Source: Rhizobium sp. 2MFCol3.1
GTDB lineage: Bacteria > Pseudomonadota > Alphaproteobacteria > Rhizobiales > Rhizobiaceae
Assembly (NCBI RefSeq): GCF_000377565.1
Contig: NZ_KB898364.1
Location: 124,001 to 188,000 of the forward strand
DNA: 64,000 nt
Direction of reading: 5' to 3'
Part shown: in pieces, positions 25,162 through 34,737 of the stretch
How the letters are laid out: each line of letters opens with the position of its first letter
Position numbering within the stretch: the stretch's first letter is position 1
Translations under genes and position numbers: made by a program
Notes under the pieces: model-generated
Databases searched by the model: none
What the model was told of the DNA's origin: nothing
Seen by the model: only the letters and a program-made list of their open reading frames with translations

Positions 25162-26897
25162 ACGTAACGAACGCCTAGTTTAAACGCAGCCAAGTACGCT
25201 TCGGCATCCTCTCTTTTATAGATACGAACCTCAGGCGTCATTCGAGATATTCCAGATTTATCAATGTCTTCCATTAGGATATTTGGATACTGGTTCATCC
25301 CCATTACAAGCAGGTGGGAGCTTATGTCTTGAAACGTCATGTAGCGTAGCTGCAGTTCCCAGATCATTCCTAAAGTCAGTTTTCCAGGAGGGATTAAGCC
25401 CGTGCCGCGCAAAATCGCCCGCGATGTTCGGCACATTCGTAGATAGAACATCACATCATCGAGGTGTATCTGGGTGTCTGGGCTGAGAGCTGACTCGTGA
25501 TACTGACAAATCTCCCGCACCTGATCGATTTCTTTTGTGAAAATACATTTCGAGAACCGAGTACTGCTACCCTTTGAAGTCTGCAGAGCTACTTTTAGTT
25601 CCCCCTTCAGGATGGCCTGATAAACAGACGCCCATGGATGCCTCGATGGCCGGCATGAGTGCACCAGTTCGAAAACAGGCAACCCTTGGGCTTTTTTTGT
25701 TTCGCTCGATCTAAAGGATTCGAGATCGAGAGCCGGGGCATTCGGCGACGCTCCCAGCAGCGACCCAAGCGATGCATCTGGGCACTGTATTGACCCAACC
25801 TTGTACAAATTCAGGACTTCGCAGCGGGGTAGACCCAAGGATTTAGCTTGGGATTTCACTGTCTTTGGAAAGAAGATGGGGGGGTCTTCAGCTTGGCTTG
25901 TCGTCGACGTCGGGTGACGGAAACGCAGTCGTTGCCCTTTTCCGAAAACGACATTCAATTCCTTTCGGATGAACCACTTGAGGTCTTGCAACTGTAGAGG
26001 AATGCTCGCGACCAACGGATGGGTCTTCTGGCGAGTGGAGCTGGCAATTTTGCTGTCTTCTATAGATATCGCCATCTCAATAAACCCATTCGGCCAGTGA
26101 AGGACACTACGGGCAGCCTTCAGCAGTACAGCGGGCGGGATGGTGTAGTCATTCACCCTCTTGTCTTTCCGGCCCGTCATCTGGAGATTCAACAATTTTG
26201 CTGACTCCACGATCAGCGTAAATATTTCTCCCCGAGAGAATCTCCTCAGGCTCTCCCCGATGTTCCACCGCCTCGAGCGATCCGCGCATGGATCAATCAG
26301 CGTGAGAAAGAAATCGAGCGCCGTACCGTCGATGATATCGACCATCGGTGATTTCAGTTCCCGCAAGTCCGCGCCGCATTTAGTGCACGTAAAGAACGCC
26401 GCTGTTTGCCCGAACAGAAGGCGACGTCCGCAGTCGCAGCGATCTATAAGCTCCTCACGTTTTTCCGGATCAAATGAAAAGCAACGAAGCCCCCAGAGGG
26501 CCTTTTGATATCCATGCAGCTTCAAATGTGTCGGTGATACTTTTCGCGCTCCGCCCAAATTGAAAGACGTAATTTTCGCGCCAAAAAAATTTATCAGCCC
26601 TGGACGCATTCCGTAAAGGATCGCTTCGATACGTTCGGGTTCCAAACCCAGCATCGTCGCTATCGCCACCGGGTCGATAGGGCGTTTTGTCAACGCGCTG
26701 TGAGACCACTGTTTGTCACTGGAGCAACCCAACATCAAATTGACGGCTCGCATATCGGGGAAGCCATTTTCGCACGTTGCTCTCATGAGCAAATCCGGGA
26801 CGCCCTCGTCCTGTCGAGGGTCTATGGGGAATGCGTACTGCGGTCTCTCGGACTGTTGTAGAACCAATATGTAGGGTCGGGCATGGAGTTTGGTCAC
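25158..26897 (-). CDS. tniQ2: TniQ/TnsD-like target-selection protein (second copy)
   Basis: A 579-residue protein with the TniQ-family layout: an N-terminal segment of about 150 residues, a zinc-finger-like cluster CDCG...CTKC (Cys154, 156, 171, 174), then a long C-terminal region with helix-turn-helix-like stretches. The start is a GTG at 26897 with AAAGGAG six bases upstream; this removes 30 unlikely residues from the open frame. TnsD-type proteins bind an attachment site and recruit TnsC. The two TniQ copies are clearly related (zinc cluster, the KAIWSL/KALWGL pattern) but diverged, so they probably read different targets. It is last in the operon, separated by 215 bases from tniQ1. Confidence 0.82.
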   Translation of the reverse strand: MTKLHARPYILVLQQSERPQYAFPIDPRQDEGVPDLLMRATCENGFPDMRAVNLMLGCSSDKQWSHSALTKRPIDPVAIATMLGLEPERIEAILYGMRPGLINFFGAKITSFNLGGARKVSPTHLKLHGYQKALWGLRCFSFDPEKREELIDRCDCGRRLLFGQTAAFFTCTKCGADLRELKSPMVDIIDGTALDFFLTLIDPCADRSRRWNIGESLRRFSRGEIFTLIVESAKLLNLQMTGRKDKRVNDYTIPPAVLLKAARSVLHWPNGFIEMAISIEDSKIASSTRQKTHPLVASIPLQLQDLKWFIRKELNVVFGKGQRLRFRHPTSTTSQAEDPPIFFPKTVKSQAKSLGLPRCEVLNLYKVGSIQCPDASLGSLLGASPNAPALDLESFRSSETKKAQGLPVFELVHSCRPSRHPWASVYQAILKGELKVALQTSKGSSTRFSKCIFTKEIDQVREICQYHESALSPDTQIHLDDVMFYLRMCRTSRAILRGTGLIPPGKLTLGMIWELQLRYMTFQDISSHLLVMGMNQYPNILMEDIDKSGISRMTPEVRIYKREDAEAYLAAFKLGVRYV

Positions 26898-27112
26898 AGC
26901 GACTCCTTTGAAATGCGCGTTCTGCGCCCGGGAATTTTGAGATTTTGGTGCTCTCCGTTCGTGAAAGACACAATAATCGTCGAGCAAATTCGCTAATCTG
27001 CCTCAAGTGAAGAATACATCGGGAGACGGCACTCTAGCTTGAATGCTCGTAGACACTACGCCAGTCGCGTTTCATCGGTCTTTGCGCCTCAAGCCGCCGA
27101 TGGATCAGTAAG

Positions 27113-28975
27113 CTAGAGGGAAAGTAGTCCGAGTTTAGACAGGGCTTCGTTTCGATCCCAAAAGGTCACATCACCAGATGTCACGCGCTTGACATCAACG
27201 TGCGTCAGCGTCCTATGTAGATTTTTGACCGGACCGCATCGGATTTTTGCAAGGGTTTGCAGCTCAAAGCCGAACGCCCACTTTTTTCGCAACTGTGCCA
27301 GCTTCCCCGCTGTAGAAATCCCCGTGATCAGCCCCGAGTTGACAATGTTGGCGGCGACAGACCGTGTCCGATCTATGATCATCGAGAGCTCGTTCTGGCT
27401 CATCGGAGCATTGAGGACGTCATCGCTGGTGGGCTGCGTCTTAATAAGAGAGCTCAGAAACGAAAAGTCTTTGACGACAAGTTCCGATATCAACCCACGC
27501 GCTGGTCTCTGTCCGCGCCAAACCCCAAGCCGGCCGTCCAAGATCGCGCGTAGTATTGTGGACCAACTAAACGTCAGCGACGGGTCCAAAGCAAAGCAAC
27601 ATGACACAAGGCCGATGGCACCGCTTCTGGTCCCGGGGCGAATGGACTTCGAGATACCGCAAAGCAAATCTCTGTCGATGGCCGGTGTTATAAGACTTCC
27701 AAGATGAACGATCGCAGGTGCCAATTCAGGTGCCAGACCGGTCTTGAGGAGCTCAAAAACCGCCGGAACCGGCACCCCTAAATCCTGCGAAAAACGTCTC
27801 ACGGGTTCAATGTCTCTCAGGGCGGCGATGTAGGTATGCGCAGTCGCCGCACGAGGATCATCCACTACTGTCCCTCTGCTTCTAATCAGACTTAGAACTG
27901 CCTCCCTCGGGCGCTTCAGTCGACTTCCGTGTTCGACCGGGGACGCATCGGCGAAGTCCGGCGTGAACGATCTTGAACTTACGGCTTCAACGCGCCGAGC
28001 TTTGTCCAGAACAACCTTGATGCGCCTTCTGATCGTCTCTGGCACCGTCGGGTCAAACTGCAGCTTGCGGAGCGGTTTGCTTTTGAACCATCCGAGGTCC
28101 TTGCCCCCTGGTGGCGCTGCAGATACTACTTCCACCAGTTCTTCGAAGCCGTGCGGCCATTCGAGGAGGGCCCTTCCAGCTCTTTCGAGGTGTTGGGGTT
28201 CGATCACGCCGCGACGATCAATGAGTTCGTTACGCTGGCAAGTTTGAGCAATGCGCACAACGAATTGAAAAAGGTTACTGTGGCTCTCGTCTGCCAACTC
28301 TGATGCCGGGGAAAGATAGGTTCTTCGTCCAGTAGCTTCGGGATCGAGAAGACGAGCGGCGAAATCCAAGGCCTTCTCGTCTTGAGGTTCGTAAATTTTA
28401 ACCGCCAGGTCTCGAAGGTCCCCCATGCACTGGTCACACATCCATGGATCACAAGAGAGTTCCCATCCCAGTCGCGCACCGCATGGGCAGCGATCGGCTA
28501 GGTATTCTCGACTAATGGGGTCTATGGCGAGAGGCTTTAGTGACCAGATAGCTTTTAGCCCCTCACCCTTAGCTAACATCTGTGGGGCAATACGTCGGGC
28601 ACTGGAGATGTGACCGCGCCGAAGGGGATGACCGAAGAACATCACAAAATCCCGGCTTGCGTGGATCGGCAGTTTTTCCCTTGATAGTCTTTCGCGATCG
28701 TCAGGATTAAGGCTGAGAATTTCCGCCAATTCCAAAATCTCACTTCGGCTCTCGCATGTAGCGAGCGCCGACAGCTTTCGAACGGACGTACATCCAGCAA
28801 GGTCCAGGATGACCGAAGGTCGGGGAAACGCATTCCATAAGCAAGCCCGATGAAGAGCCTCTCTTAGCCCCTCGCCGCATCCAACCTCTATCGGTAGTGC
28901 AAATCTTGAACTGCCACCTGTCGTGCGCCTTGACAGTTCGGTTGGCGGGTAACCTTCAGCCACGAGAACGTCCAC
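27113..28975 (-). CDS. tniQ1: TniQ/TnsD-like target-selection protein (first copy)
   Basis: About 620 residues in the TniQ/TnsD family. It has a TniQ N-terminal part, then a zinc cluster with the pattern CPCG-x9-C-x4-C-x2-C, then a long C-terminal part of alternating helices that is typical of DNA-binding TnsD proteins. The GTG at 28975 is preferred as start because it gives a 20-base overlap with tnsC and has an AAGG site; the open frame reaches 29053. It probably selects the chromosomal target and contacts the TnsC ATPase. Being long and of TnsD type, it more likely handles sequence-specific insertion than the small TniQ of CRISPR-associated elements. Confidence 0.82.
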   Translation of the reverse strand: MDVLVAEGYPPTELSRRTTGGSSRFALPIEVGCGEGLREALHRACLWNAFPRPSVILDLAGCTSVRKLSALATCESRSEILELAEILSLNPDDRERLSREKLPIHASRDFVMFFGHPLRRGHISSARRIAPQMLAKGEGLKAIWSLKPLAIDPISREYLADRCPCGARLGWELSCDPWMCDQCMGDLRDLAVKIYEPQDEKALDFAARLLDPEATGRRTYLSPASELADESHSNLFQFVVRIAQTCQRNELIDRRGVIEPQHLERAGRALLEWPHGFEELVEVVSAAPPGGKDLGWFKSKPLRKLQFDPTVPETIRRRIKVVLDKARRVEAVSSRSFTPDFADASPVEHGSRLKRPREAVLSLIRSRGTVVDDPRAATAHTYIAALRDIEPVRRFSQDLGVPVPAVFELLKTGLAPELAPAIVHLGSLITPAIDRDLLCGISKSIRPGTRSGAIGLVSCCFALDPSLTFSWSTILRAILDGRLGVWRGQRPARGLISELVVKDFSFLSSLIKTQPTSDDVLNAPMSQNELSMIIDRTRSVAANIVNSGLITGISTAGKLAQLRKKWAFGFELQTLAKIRCGPVKNLHRTLTHVDVKRVTSGDVTFWDRNEALSKLGLLSL

Positions 28976-29912
28976 CCCGCGCCTTCGCGCGTCCAGATAC
29001 CTGGCGATCTCTGGTAAACGGATTGACTGTGCAGAAGCCGTGCGGGATCGCATAGAGGTCGGTTGCGACCTCGAGATGTCTTACTTCTACACAGCTGGCT
29101 CCCTCATCTCGCGCCAAATACGACGCGCGCTCGACAAGGCGCGAAATCCGCCCTGTCCAGCCCCCTGATGCCTCCGCAAGGCACGCGAGGGTATTACCTA
29201 CCACGAAATTGCTCCGGGTCTCGAACAGGCCATGCTCCTTTAACTTGATGCCCAATTGCGTGCAGTACTTGACCAGAACGGCTGCATCTTTTGGATTTTC
29301 TAGCTGCAGCTCATTCATCACCACGGGAAAGTCGATGCTGCAAATCTGCCCGTCGCTACCAATTCTAGCTTTCGCCTCTTCGGTTCCGACTACGGCGATC
29401 GGGCAGCCAAAGAGTTTTGCGAAACCTCTAAGATTATTGTGCGTCCTGCTCGCGTCTTTGTCGCTGGCGGTTCGCATTCTCAAATTGTTGGCCTCATCGA
29501 AAATAATCAGCAGCATCGGGGATTTTACGATGAGATTTTCGATGCGCTCCAACATCTCATGCGGCTTACCTAAGGTCGGCAGCGGGTCGCCCAACCCTTT
29601 GAGGACCTGCGTCAAGAATGCACTTTGTGCAGATTCGCCGTTCAAGGTTATCAACGCGACTTTCGTCTCTTTTTGATTGTAATTGCCGCCAAGATACTTT
29701 TCGTGAAACCAATTGATGATGGTTGTTTTCCCGGCATGGGACGGGGCGAAAATCGTCACGCATCCCGCCTCGGCATTAGAGGGACGATTGTCGTTCAGCG
29801 CTGCCATGCGGCTATCTATCAAGCGGTTAAACGCCTGATGGGCCTCATCGATCTTTGGCAAGGGTATCCGCATATGGCGGAACTCCAAGGAAATGTCCGG
29901 TAGTGGTTTCAC
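28956..29912 (-). CDS. tnsC: Transposition AAA+ ATPase TnsC/TniB
   Basis: A 318-residue AAA+ regulator. Walker A is FAPSHAGKTTI (residues 55-65) and Walker B is LLIIFDEANN (Asp139, Glu140), followed by a sensor-like VVGTEEA. The start is a GTG at 29912 with GAAGGAG upstream. It lies 21 bases after tnsB and overlaps tniQ1. TnsC polymerises on target DNA with ATP, receives the TniQ signal and activates the TnsA/TnsB transposase. The length and motif set match TniB of Tn5053-type as well as TnsC of Tn7-like systems; the presence of tnsA argues for the latter. Confidence 0.9.
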   Translation of the reverse strand: MKPLPDISLEFRHMRIPLPKIDEAHQAFNRLIDSRMAALNDNRPSNAEAGCVTIFAPSHAGKTTIINWFHEKYLGGNYNQKETKVALITLNGESAQSAFLTQVLKGLGDPLPTLGKPHEMLERIENLIVKSPMLLIIFDEANNLRMRTASDKDASRTHNNLRGFAKLFGCPIAVVGTEEAKARIGSDGQICSIDFPVVMNELQLENPKDAAVLVKYCTQLGIKLKEHGLFETRSNFVVGNTLACLAEASGGWTGRISRLVERASYLARDEGASCVEVRHLEVATDLYAIPHGFCTVNPFTRDRQVSGRAKARGGRSRG

Positions 29913-29933
29913 CTTATCCGCTCCTTCAATGGT

Positions 29934-32240
29934 TCAGTGTCGCGTCGCTTCCATTTCCGCTTCCATCTGGTCGAGCAAAGCCTCGCTTTCCGCCGCGGTA
30001 AACGTGTAGTTCGCCTCCGACGTGGGAGGCTCCCATTTTGGGATTTGCGAGTCTGCCGCCAAAGTTTTCGACGTCCGCGGTGGGCCCTTCCGCTTGGGCG
30101 GCGTGGGCGGGTCGCGTCCGTCGGCGGCTGCGGATGCAATTGGGATATCGACATTCGCGAGACCAAGGTTCGTGACGGGAATGGTGATATCGAAGCTCCG
30201 CACGTCCGCCGGGATGACGACCCCTCGTCCCCCCTCAAGCAACCTTGTCGTCTTTTTTCCCGCCTTGTGACTCTGCCTCGGGAGCAGCTGCTCCAGCCGC
30301 TCATAGAACTCTCTCAGGTACCTTGCCCTTAGCTCGGGCGGATATTGGAGCTCGAATATCTTCTGGTTGGCCTTTTTCGCAGCAGCGGCAAAGGCGTACG
30401 ACATAGGAGTCCGAGCGAAAACCGGGTCTACATTTGACAGTTCAACGACCGCCTTCCCTCCCGGACCGGTGACGCCGATTGAAGAGCAATCACCAGGTTT
30501 CCAGAGAATCGTGATCTTCAGGCTGACGGCCTCCCCAATTTGCCCTTTTGTTTTGGCAACGAACTCTTGGAGAAGACGACTTACAGCTCCTTCATTATGG
30601 AACCGATGCCCTTTGAAGACGACGCCGTTTCTTGTAAGTGTCGCGTTGATCTTCCGTCGCCGAAGCATGAGGTCGAGTTGGCGCAGATCGGGCAAAGTAC
30701 CTCTTCCGTACTTTTTGATACCTTGCACAAAACGCGCGCCGGGTGGTTCGTCTGTCCCGCCGTGGGGCTTCATATGGTGTTCAGTAATAAGCTTGAACGT
30801 TGCCATTTCGTCGATCTCGTCCAGATCGAGCGCCGCATACTTTTGGTGGTCCGAGGAGTTGACATTGGGATAGTCTATGGAGAACCCGCCAGGGAGGCCT
30901 TCCATCACTCTCTTGACGGTTCCGATGGCTCTCTCGACGATCGCCTTCCATTCTGGCGACGCTAGCGCCGCATATTCGACTCCTATGTTCATCGCCAGCA
31001 GACCCAACTGAACGCTGTCCGTAATGTGAACTCTTAGGTTGTCAAGCACGACGGTCTCCGGGGGGCCGTGGCCTTCCGTTGCGTCCGGGAGGTCTGGAAA
31101 TCGCCTCTTCCACTCAAGCTTGGGTGTCATGACCATTTTCAGACACGCCATGAACGTGTTGATGGATGGCGGCTCAAAAGTAAGAATGAGAGCAAGCGTC
31201 TTTCGCGAGAAGACGTCCACGGCGTAGACGATTTCCGGTCTTTTTGCGGTTAGCACCTCCTTCCGCGTCTCGTCCGAAGGCATGTCTGGCTCGATCGTCC
31301 CTGGCGGAAGCGCTCTATTCACTAACCCGTTGGACCGACTTTTCACCGCAGACCAGATATTGCCGACGGTCTGGTCTATGATCACGATCTGGAGCGGACG
31401 CACCGCGTCCTGCGGCTTGATCACGCCCTTCAGGCTCTTGTTGACTTTGCGTGATCCATGAATGCGCTCGAGGTTTTGCTTCGTTGACGCCTGTTTGAAC
31501 CAATTGCGGAAAACACGATCCGTGGGTGGGTCGGGGCGACCACCTTCAATTCCAATGCCGTCGTCGCGCTCTTTATAGAATTGGCCGAAGAACCATTCAT
31601 AGGCCTGCGCGGGTTTCTTGAGCTCACGCCGGAAAACCTTTTCGATCGCCTCTTGAGCAAGGATGTAAGTCCACTCCGGCCAGATTCCGCGCTTGCGCAC
31701 GGCCGGCTCCTTGCGCATGCAATCAACCAAGCTCACGTGCCTTGTTCGATTGAAGACAAGCACCCGGATTACAGTTGCTGAGGGTATCCATTCACCGAGC
31801 CCGAGCTTATCCGCCTCCGGGTGCAAATCCTTCATGAACTGCGCAAGATCATCCTCGGTTTTCGTATAGTCGCAATTGAATTTCCGCTGGTCTAGGTATT
31901 TATTCCCATAAAATTGCTTGGTTGCGGCATGAATCAATCCCTCCCTCTGCTTCTCCCAGTCTTCCATCTCTCCTACAGTTACTTTCCGGCCTTCCGGCTT
32001 GAGCAGGGCCAGCAGAAGTCGAGCTGTGAAGGTGTTGAGTTTCTGCCCCGCTTGGGCAGTTTGCATGATCTTGCCGGCAGCATAGTGTATGGCAAACTCG
32101 GTTGTGTCCTTGCGCAACAGCTCGCCGTCAGGGAATCGCCTGAGCGTTATTTCGTTGGCATCCAAGCTAACCGCCGAAAATTCCCCGGGCTCGGGGACAC
32201 ACGTCAGCAGGAATCTGTCGTCGATACATATATTAAGCAT
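29934..32240 (-). CDS. tnsB: DDE transposase TnsB/TniA
   Basis: A 768-residue Mu/TnsB-type integrase-fold transposase. The catalytic triad is readable: Asp289 in VIIDQT, Asp400 in VVLDNLRVH and Glu436 in EWKAIVERAIGT. The Asp-Glu spacing of 35 residues is the canonical one. N-terminal helix-turn-helix domains that bind the transposon ends precede the core (residues about 80-250), and a Mu-type C-terminal beta domain follows. An acidic helical tail may contact TnsC. The start overlaps the tnsA stop by eight bases. It performs 3'-end cleavage and strand transfer. Confidence 0.93.
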   Translation of the reverse strand: MLNICIDDRFLLTCVPEPGEFSAVSLDANEITLRRFPDGELLRKDTTEFAIHYAAGKIMQTAQAGQKLNTFTARLLLALLKPEGRKVTVGEMEDWEKQREGLIHAATKQFYGNKYLDQRKFNCDYTKTEDDLAQFMKDLHPEADKLGLGEWIPSATVIRVLVFNRTRHVSLVDCMRKEPAVRKRGIWPEWTYILAQEAIEKVFRRELKKPAQAYEWFFGQFYKERDDGIGIEGGRPDPPTDRVFRNWFKQASTKQNLERIHGSRKVNKSLKGVIKPQDAVRPLQIVIIDQTVGNIWSAVKSRSNGLVNRALPPGTIEPDMPSDETRKEVLTAKRPEIVYAVDVFSRKTLALILTFEPPSINTFMACLKMVMTPKLEWKRRFPDLPDATEGHGPPETVVLDNLRVHITDSVQLGLLAMNIGVEYAALASPEWKAIVERAIGTVKRVMEGLPGGFSIDYPNVNSSDHQKYAALDLDEIDEMATFKLITEHHMKPHGGTDEPPGARFVQGIKKYGRGTLPDLRQLDLMLRRRKINATLTRNGVVFKGHRFHNEGAVSRLLQEFVAKTKGQIGEAVSLKITILWKPGDCSSIGVTGPGGKAVVELSNVDPVFARTPMSYAFAAAAKKANQKIFELQYPPELRARYLREFYERLEQLLPRQSHKAGKKTTRLLEGGRGVVIPADVRSFDITIPVTNLGLANVDIPIASAAADGRDPPTPPKRKGPPRTSKTLAADSQIPKWEPPTSEANYTFTAAESEALLDQMEAEMEATRH

Positions 32241-33045
32241 CTCGTCCGATTTCCGCGTGTTGTCTCAACCAAACTTGGGCGTCCGCGACAAGGCCGCGGC
32301 GCAAATCAATGGAAAGGAACTGCTTGTAATGCAGAGCCTTAACCAACCTCTCACCTAATGGCTGACCTCCCAAGGCCTCGCTCAGCGCTCCATAGGTCAG
32401 GCACTTTTCTCGTCCGAACTCGAACAAACAACGGGATCGCTCGAGGTCTCCGACTGCGTCCCTCGCCCCGGCTTCAAGGTGAGTGATGACGCCCATCAAC
32501 GCCGAGTTGATATGTGGTTTCTCGGTGAGGATGAAGAAAGGTCGCTCAACGTGGGCGTAGATGGCCTTGACGATATCCATCTTCGCTTGGTCTGAGGGGT
32601 CATTTAAGCTACCATCAAGCATCGATTTCATCTCAAAAACGACGGGTACGGCGTCTTCGAAGGCAATCTGAGTTTGGAACGGCTCGGCTACAGCTTCGTA
32701 CAACGGCCTCTCCGCCAGCAACTCACAAAGCAAGCTTGGATGGACATAGGCCTCAATGTCGGGCGTATATCTGAACTGCCAATTCACCTCTCGCACTTTA
32801 AAGAAAATAGAGTGTGGCTGCGAGTTGACCCTAACCACTCGGGAACACGCGGACAGCATTCTCATCGCGTCCCGCTCCACATCCCGGCTCTCCCAAGGCA
32901 CCCCGTGATGTTTCAGTTTATTTAATGGAATCAGCCCGACGGCATGCGTTCGACGTCCATTTGCCACCCATCTTGTCGGGGCATCGCCCTCTGCTCGGGC
33001 GAAGGCGAAATAATCGAGATGGTAGGGTTCTTTCTTCTTCGACAA
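32233..33045 (-). CDS. tnsA: Transposon endonuclease TnsA
   Basis: A 270-residue TnsA with a restriction-endonuclease-like fold. The PD-(D/E)xK residues are visible: Glu57 in VERDAM, Asp96 in YTPDIEAY, and Glu138-x-Lys140 in VVFEMKS. A C-terminal winged-helix part that contacts TnsC follows. The start is a TTG at 33045 behind a perfect GGAGG site. TnsA cuts the 5' strands so that the element is excised cleanly (cut-and-paste). It is the first gene of the operon, which in Tn7 lies next to the right end. Confidence 0.9.
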   Translation of the reverse strand: MSKKKEPYHLDYFAFARAEGDAPTRWVANGRRTHAVGLIPLNKLKHHGVPWESRDVERDAMRMLSACSRVVRVNSQPHSIFFKVREVNWQFRYTPDIEAYVHPSLLCELLAERPLYEAVAEPFQTQIAFEDAVPVVFEMKSMLDGSLNDPSDQAKMDIVKAIYAHVERPFFILTEKPHINSALMGVITHLEAGARDAVGDLERSRCLFEFGREKCLTYGALSEALGGQPLGERLVKALHYKQFLSIDLRRGLVADAQVWLRQHAEIGRDA

Positions 33046-33264
33046 TCACACCTCCTCATCGTCTGAATTCATGGAAACAGCGCGGTCGACCGTGATCGAC
33101 CCACCTACCCGCATGACAAAAAAGCTACAAAAAGATAGACTCAACCTAGCAGACCAAGATCATTTACCCCGAAAAGATTCCTCCAGTTGCCACGTTCAAA
33201 ACAAGATATCATTCCGCCCAAGACGGAAACCGAGAATTCTTTCTTTCAACAGAAAGATTCCGAT

Positions 33265-33789
33265 ATGCGGTCAGCTCATCTCGACCTCACTGCCTGGGCG
33301 GGTGAACTTAAACGCAAGATCGCCACATCCGAGGAAGAGACCGCTGTCTTTCGTCGTCAGGCCGCCTCACTGCGGACGCGAGCAGATGTCTTACTCGATA
33401 TGGCGAACCAGGCTGACGCAGAAGCGCAGGCGTTGCGCCGGCTGCTCCAACAGGTCGAAACGACAGAAGTCTCGATCAAATCTGGGCCGAGCTCCCAAAA
33501 GCCCCCCCCCGAAGCCGAGCGCAAAAACCTAGCCTCACGTGTCCGAACGCACGTCAAGATCATCCTTAAGGCCGCCGGACGCCCCCTCGGGCGAACTGAA
33601 ATTCTATCGCAACTTATAGACGGCGGCATCAACATACCCGGTAGCAATCCAGCGCAAAGGGTTGGAAAGATACTCTGGGAGGCAAACGAATTTGAGTACA
33701 AGGAGAAAGGTTATTGGCTCGCAGGCGAACCGATGTCTAAACACCTTATCCCCTCGAAACGTTACAGAGCGCCAAACCGCTTGAAATAG
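33265..33789 (+). CDS. Coiled-coil protein with C-terminal HARE-HTH-like domain, divergent from tnsA
   Basis: About 174 residues. The N-terminal 75 residues are a predicted coiled coil rich in Glu, Arg and Ala (KRKIATSEEETAVFRRQA...ADAEAQALRRLLQQ). The C-terminal 75 residues read like a winged helix of the HARE-HTH group: RTHVKIILKAAGRPLGRTEILSQLIDGGI...GKILWEANEF...KGYWLAG. The ATG at 33265 has an AGAAAG site; an upstream TTG at 33187 is less likely. It faces away from tnsA across about 220 bases. It may bind DNA and regulate or assist transposition; this is inference. Codon use resembles the transposon genes. Confidence 0.65.
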   Translation: MRSAHLDLTAWAGELKRKIATSEEETAVFRRQAASLRTRADVLLDMANQADAEAQALRRLLQQVETTEVSIKSGPSSQKPPPEAERKNLASRVRTHVKIILKAAGRPLGRTEILSQLIDGGINIPGSNPAQRVGKILWEANEFEYKEKGYWLAGEPMSKHLIPSKRYRAPNRLK

Positions 33790-34214
33790 CTTGCCACCCG
33801 GTTGTTGCCGAACTCGACCGACCTTTCAGGTACTTTACAATCTTAATGCTCGCGGTCTCACGGATCATTTCGTTAGTCGATAAACCATTCCTCTCACACG
33901 GATAGAATCTCAGAGATCAACTGGTATCATCCCAAAATCGCGATCATCTTCTCCCACCAGCGCCCACATCGCGCCCCAAAGGAAGGGTGGAAAGAAACCA
34001 GCTTTTACGGCTTCGCCCACGGCGTCGAGCCAGCATGGTGTCTGGCTCGACGCATTTTGGACCAAGAGACCGTCGAGTTGCTTTCAGTTGCCCTCGACGC
34101 TTGCCCCTCGTTCAACCTTGGCTTTGGTTGATTATGTCGCTTTCGCATGACACGTCGTCGACGCAGTGAGAGGCATGTCCTCCCTCCGCCGAATGATCCA
34201 CGTCAGGGGCGAGA
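33790..34214. other. Non-coding or decayed stretch right of the HARE-HTH-like gene
   Basis: No complete gene is supported. From about 33885 to 34132 one plus-strand frame has a protein-like composition (EINWYHPKIAIIFSHQRPHR...) but has no start codon and is preceded by a stop. It may be the 3' remnant of a lost gene. Confidence 0.4.
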
Positions 34215-34367
34215 CTACTCGCTGTCCCGGCCGATACGATCCATTCGTCGGAGGAAAATCGAGCGGCGAAAGTCCATGAGTTCCTCGATCGCGTCCTCAT
34301 ACGGCTGCAAATCAAACTCACGGACAAGGACGGGAACATTCTTGGAAGGCGGGGTAAACGGCTTCAT
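34215..34367 (-). CDS. Possible small protein, 50 residues
   Basis: An ATG at 34367 preceded at good distance by GAGGAG opens a 50-codon frame with a balanced composition (MKPFTPPSKNVPVLVREFDL...). It ends with a helical, arginine-rich segment DFRRSIFLRRMDRIGRDSE. No family is recognised. The ribosome binding site is the main argument for a real gene. Confidence 0.45.
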   Translation of the reverse strand: MKPFTPPSKNVPVLVREFDLQPYEDAIEELMDFRRSIFLRRMDRIGRDSE

Positions 34368-34712
34368 TCGAGTACTCCTCTATCCGTTCACTCAGGGGAA
34401 CGGCGCGCGAACAACCACCACGGCGGTTATACCGTTCTGTAGATGGAAGGTCGCGATGGTTCAGTGAACGCCCTTTTTGGGCATATGCGGGCAAGTCGGC
34501 CAGGTAATCAAACTGCCTGGAGCGACTCTTAACTGTCGCAGTTGTAGAAATTCACCGTTTTTTAAGAACCGGAGCTCGGTAGAAGATCGTTTTCTGTTGT
34601 TTTCGCAGAATGTTCGAGATAGAACGATGCGTGATGTAATTCATCTGGTCTAATCCTCTGTTAGGCCATTCGGCAAAGTCGCTTCGATTGGCTTTGCCGG
34701 GCTTCTGGATCG

Positions 34713-34737
34713 GGCCGCACTGCTAATGCGGCCTTTT
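34713..34737 (+). terminator. Probable intrinsic terminator
   Basis: GGCCGC and GCGGCC form a GC-rich stem around the loop ACTGCTAAT, followed directly by TTTTCCTATTT. No obvious gene lies just upstream on the plus strand, so it may end an unrecognised transcript. Confidence 0.5.

Larger units (their letters stand above)
25100..33045. mobile_element. Tn7-like transposon (core module; right end not resolved)
   Basis: All five genes of a Tn7-like transposition system lie together on the minus strand: tnsA, tnsB, tnsC and two tniQ/tnsD-like genes. Base composition is visibly lower in GC than in the cob region to the left. The left end is proposed at 25100, where TGTGGACGG resembles the Tn7 terminus TGTGGGCGG and is followed by two TTGATTCC repeats 24 bases apart. 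The right limit is unknown: 35196 is a weak candidate, and the island to 64 kb could be cargo. Cut-and-paste movement is expected because TnsA is present together with a DDE transposase. Confidence 0.85.

Noticed and set aside
33940..33956. GCGCCCACA as the transposon right end (reverse TGTGGGCGC)
   Set aside because: The first bases look Tn7-like, but the following five bases (TCGCG) do not match CGCCA, and no TTGATTCC-type repeats lie inside.
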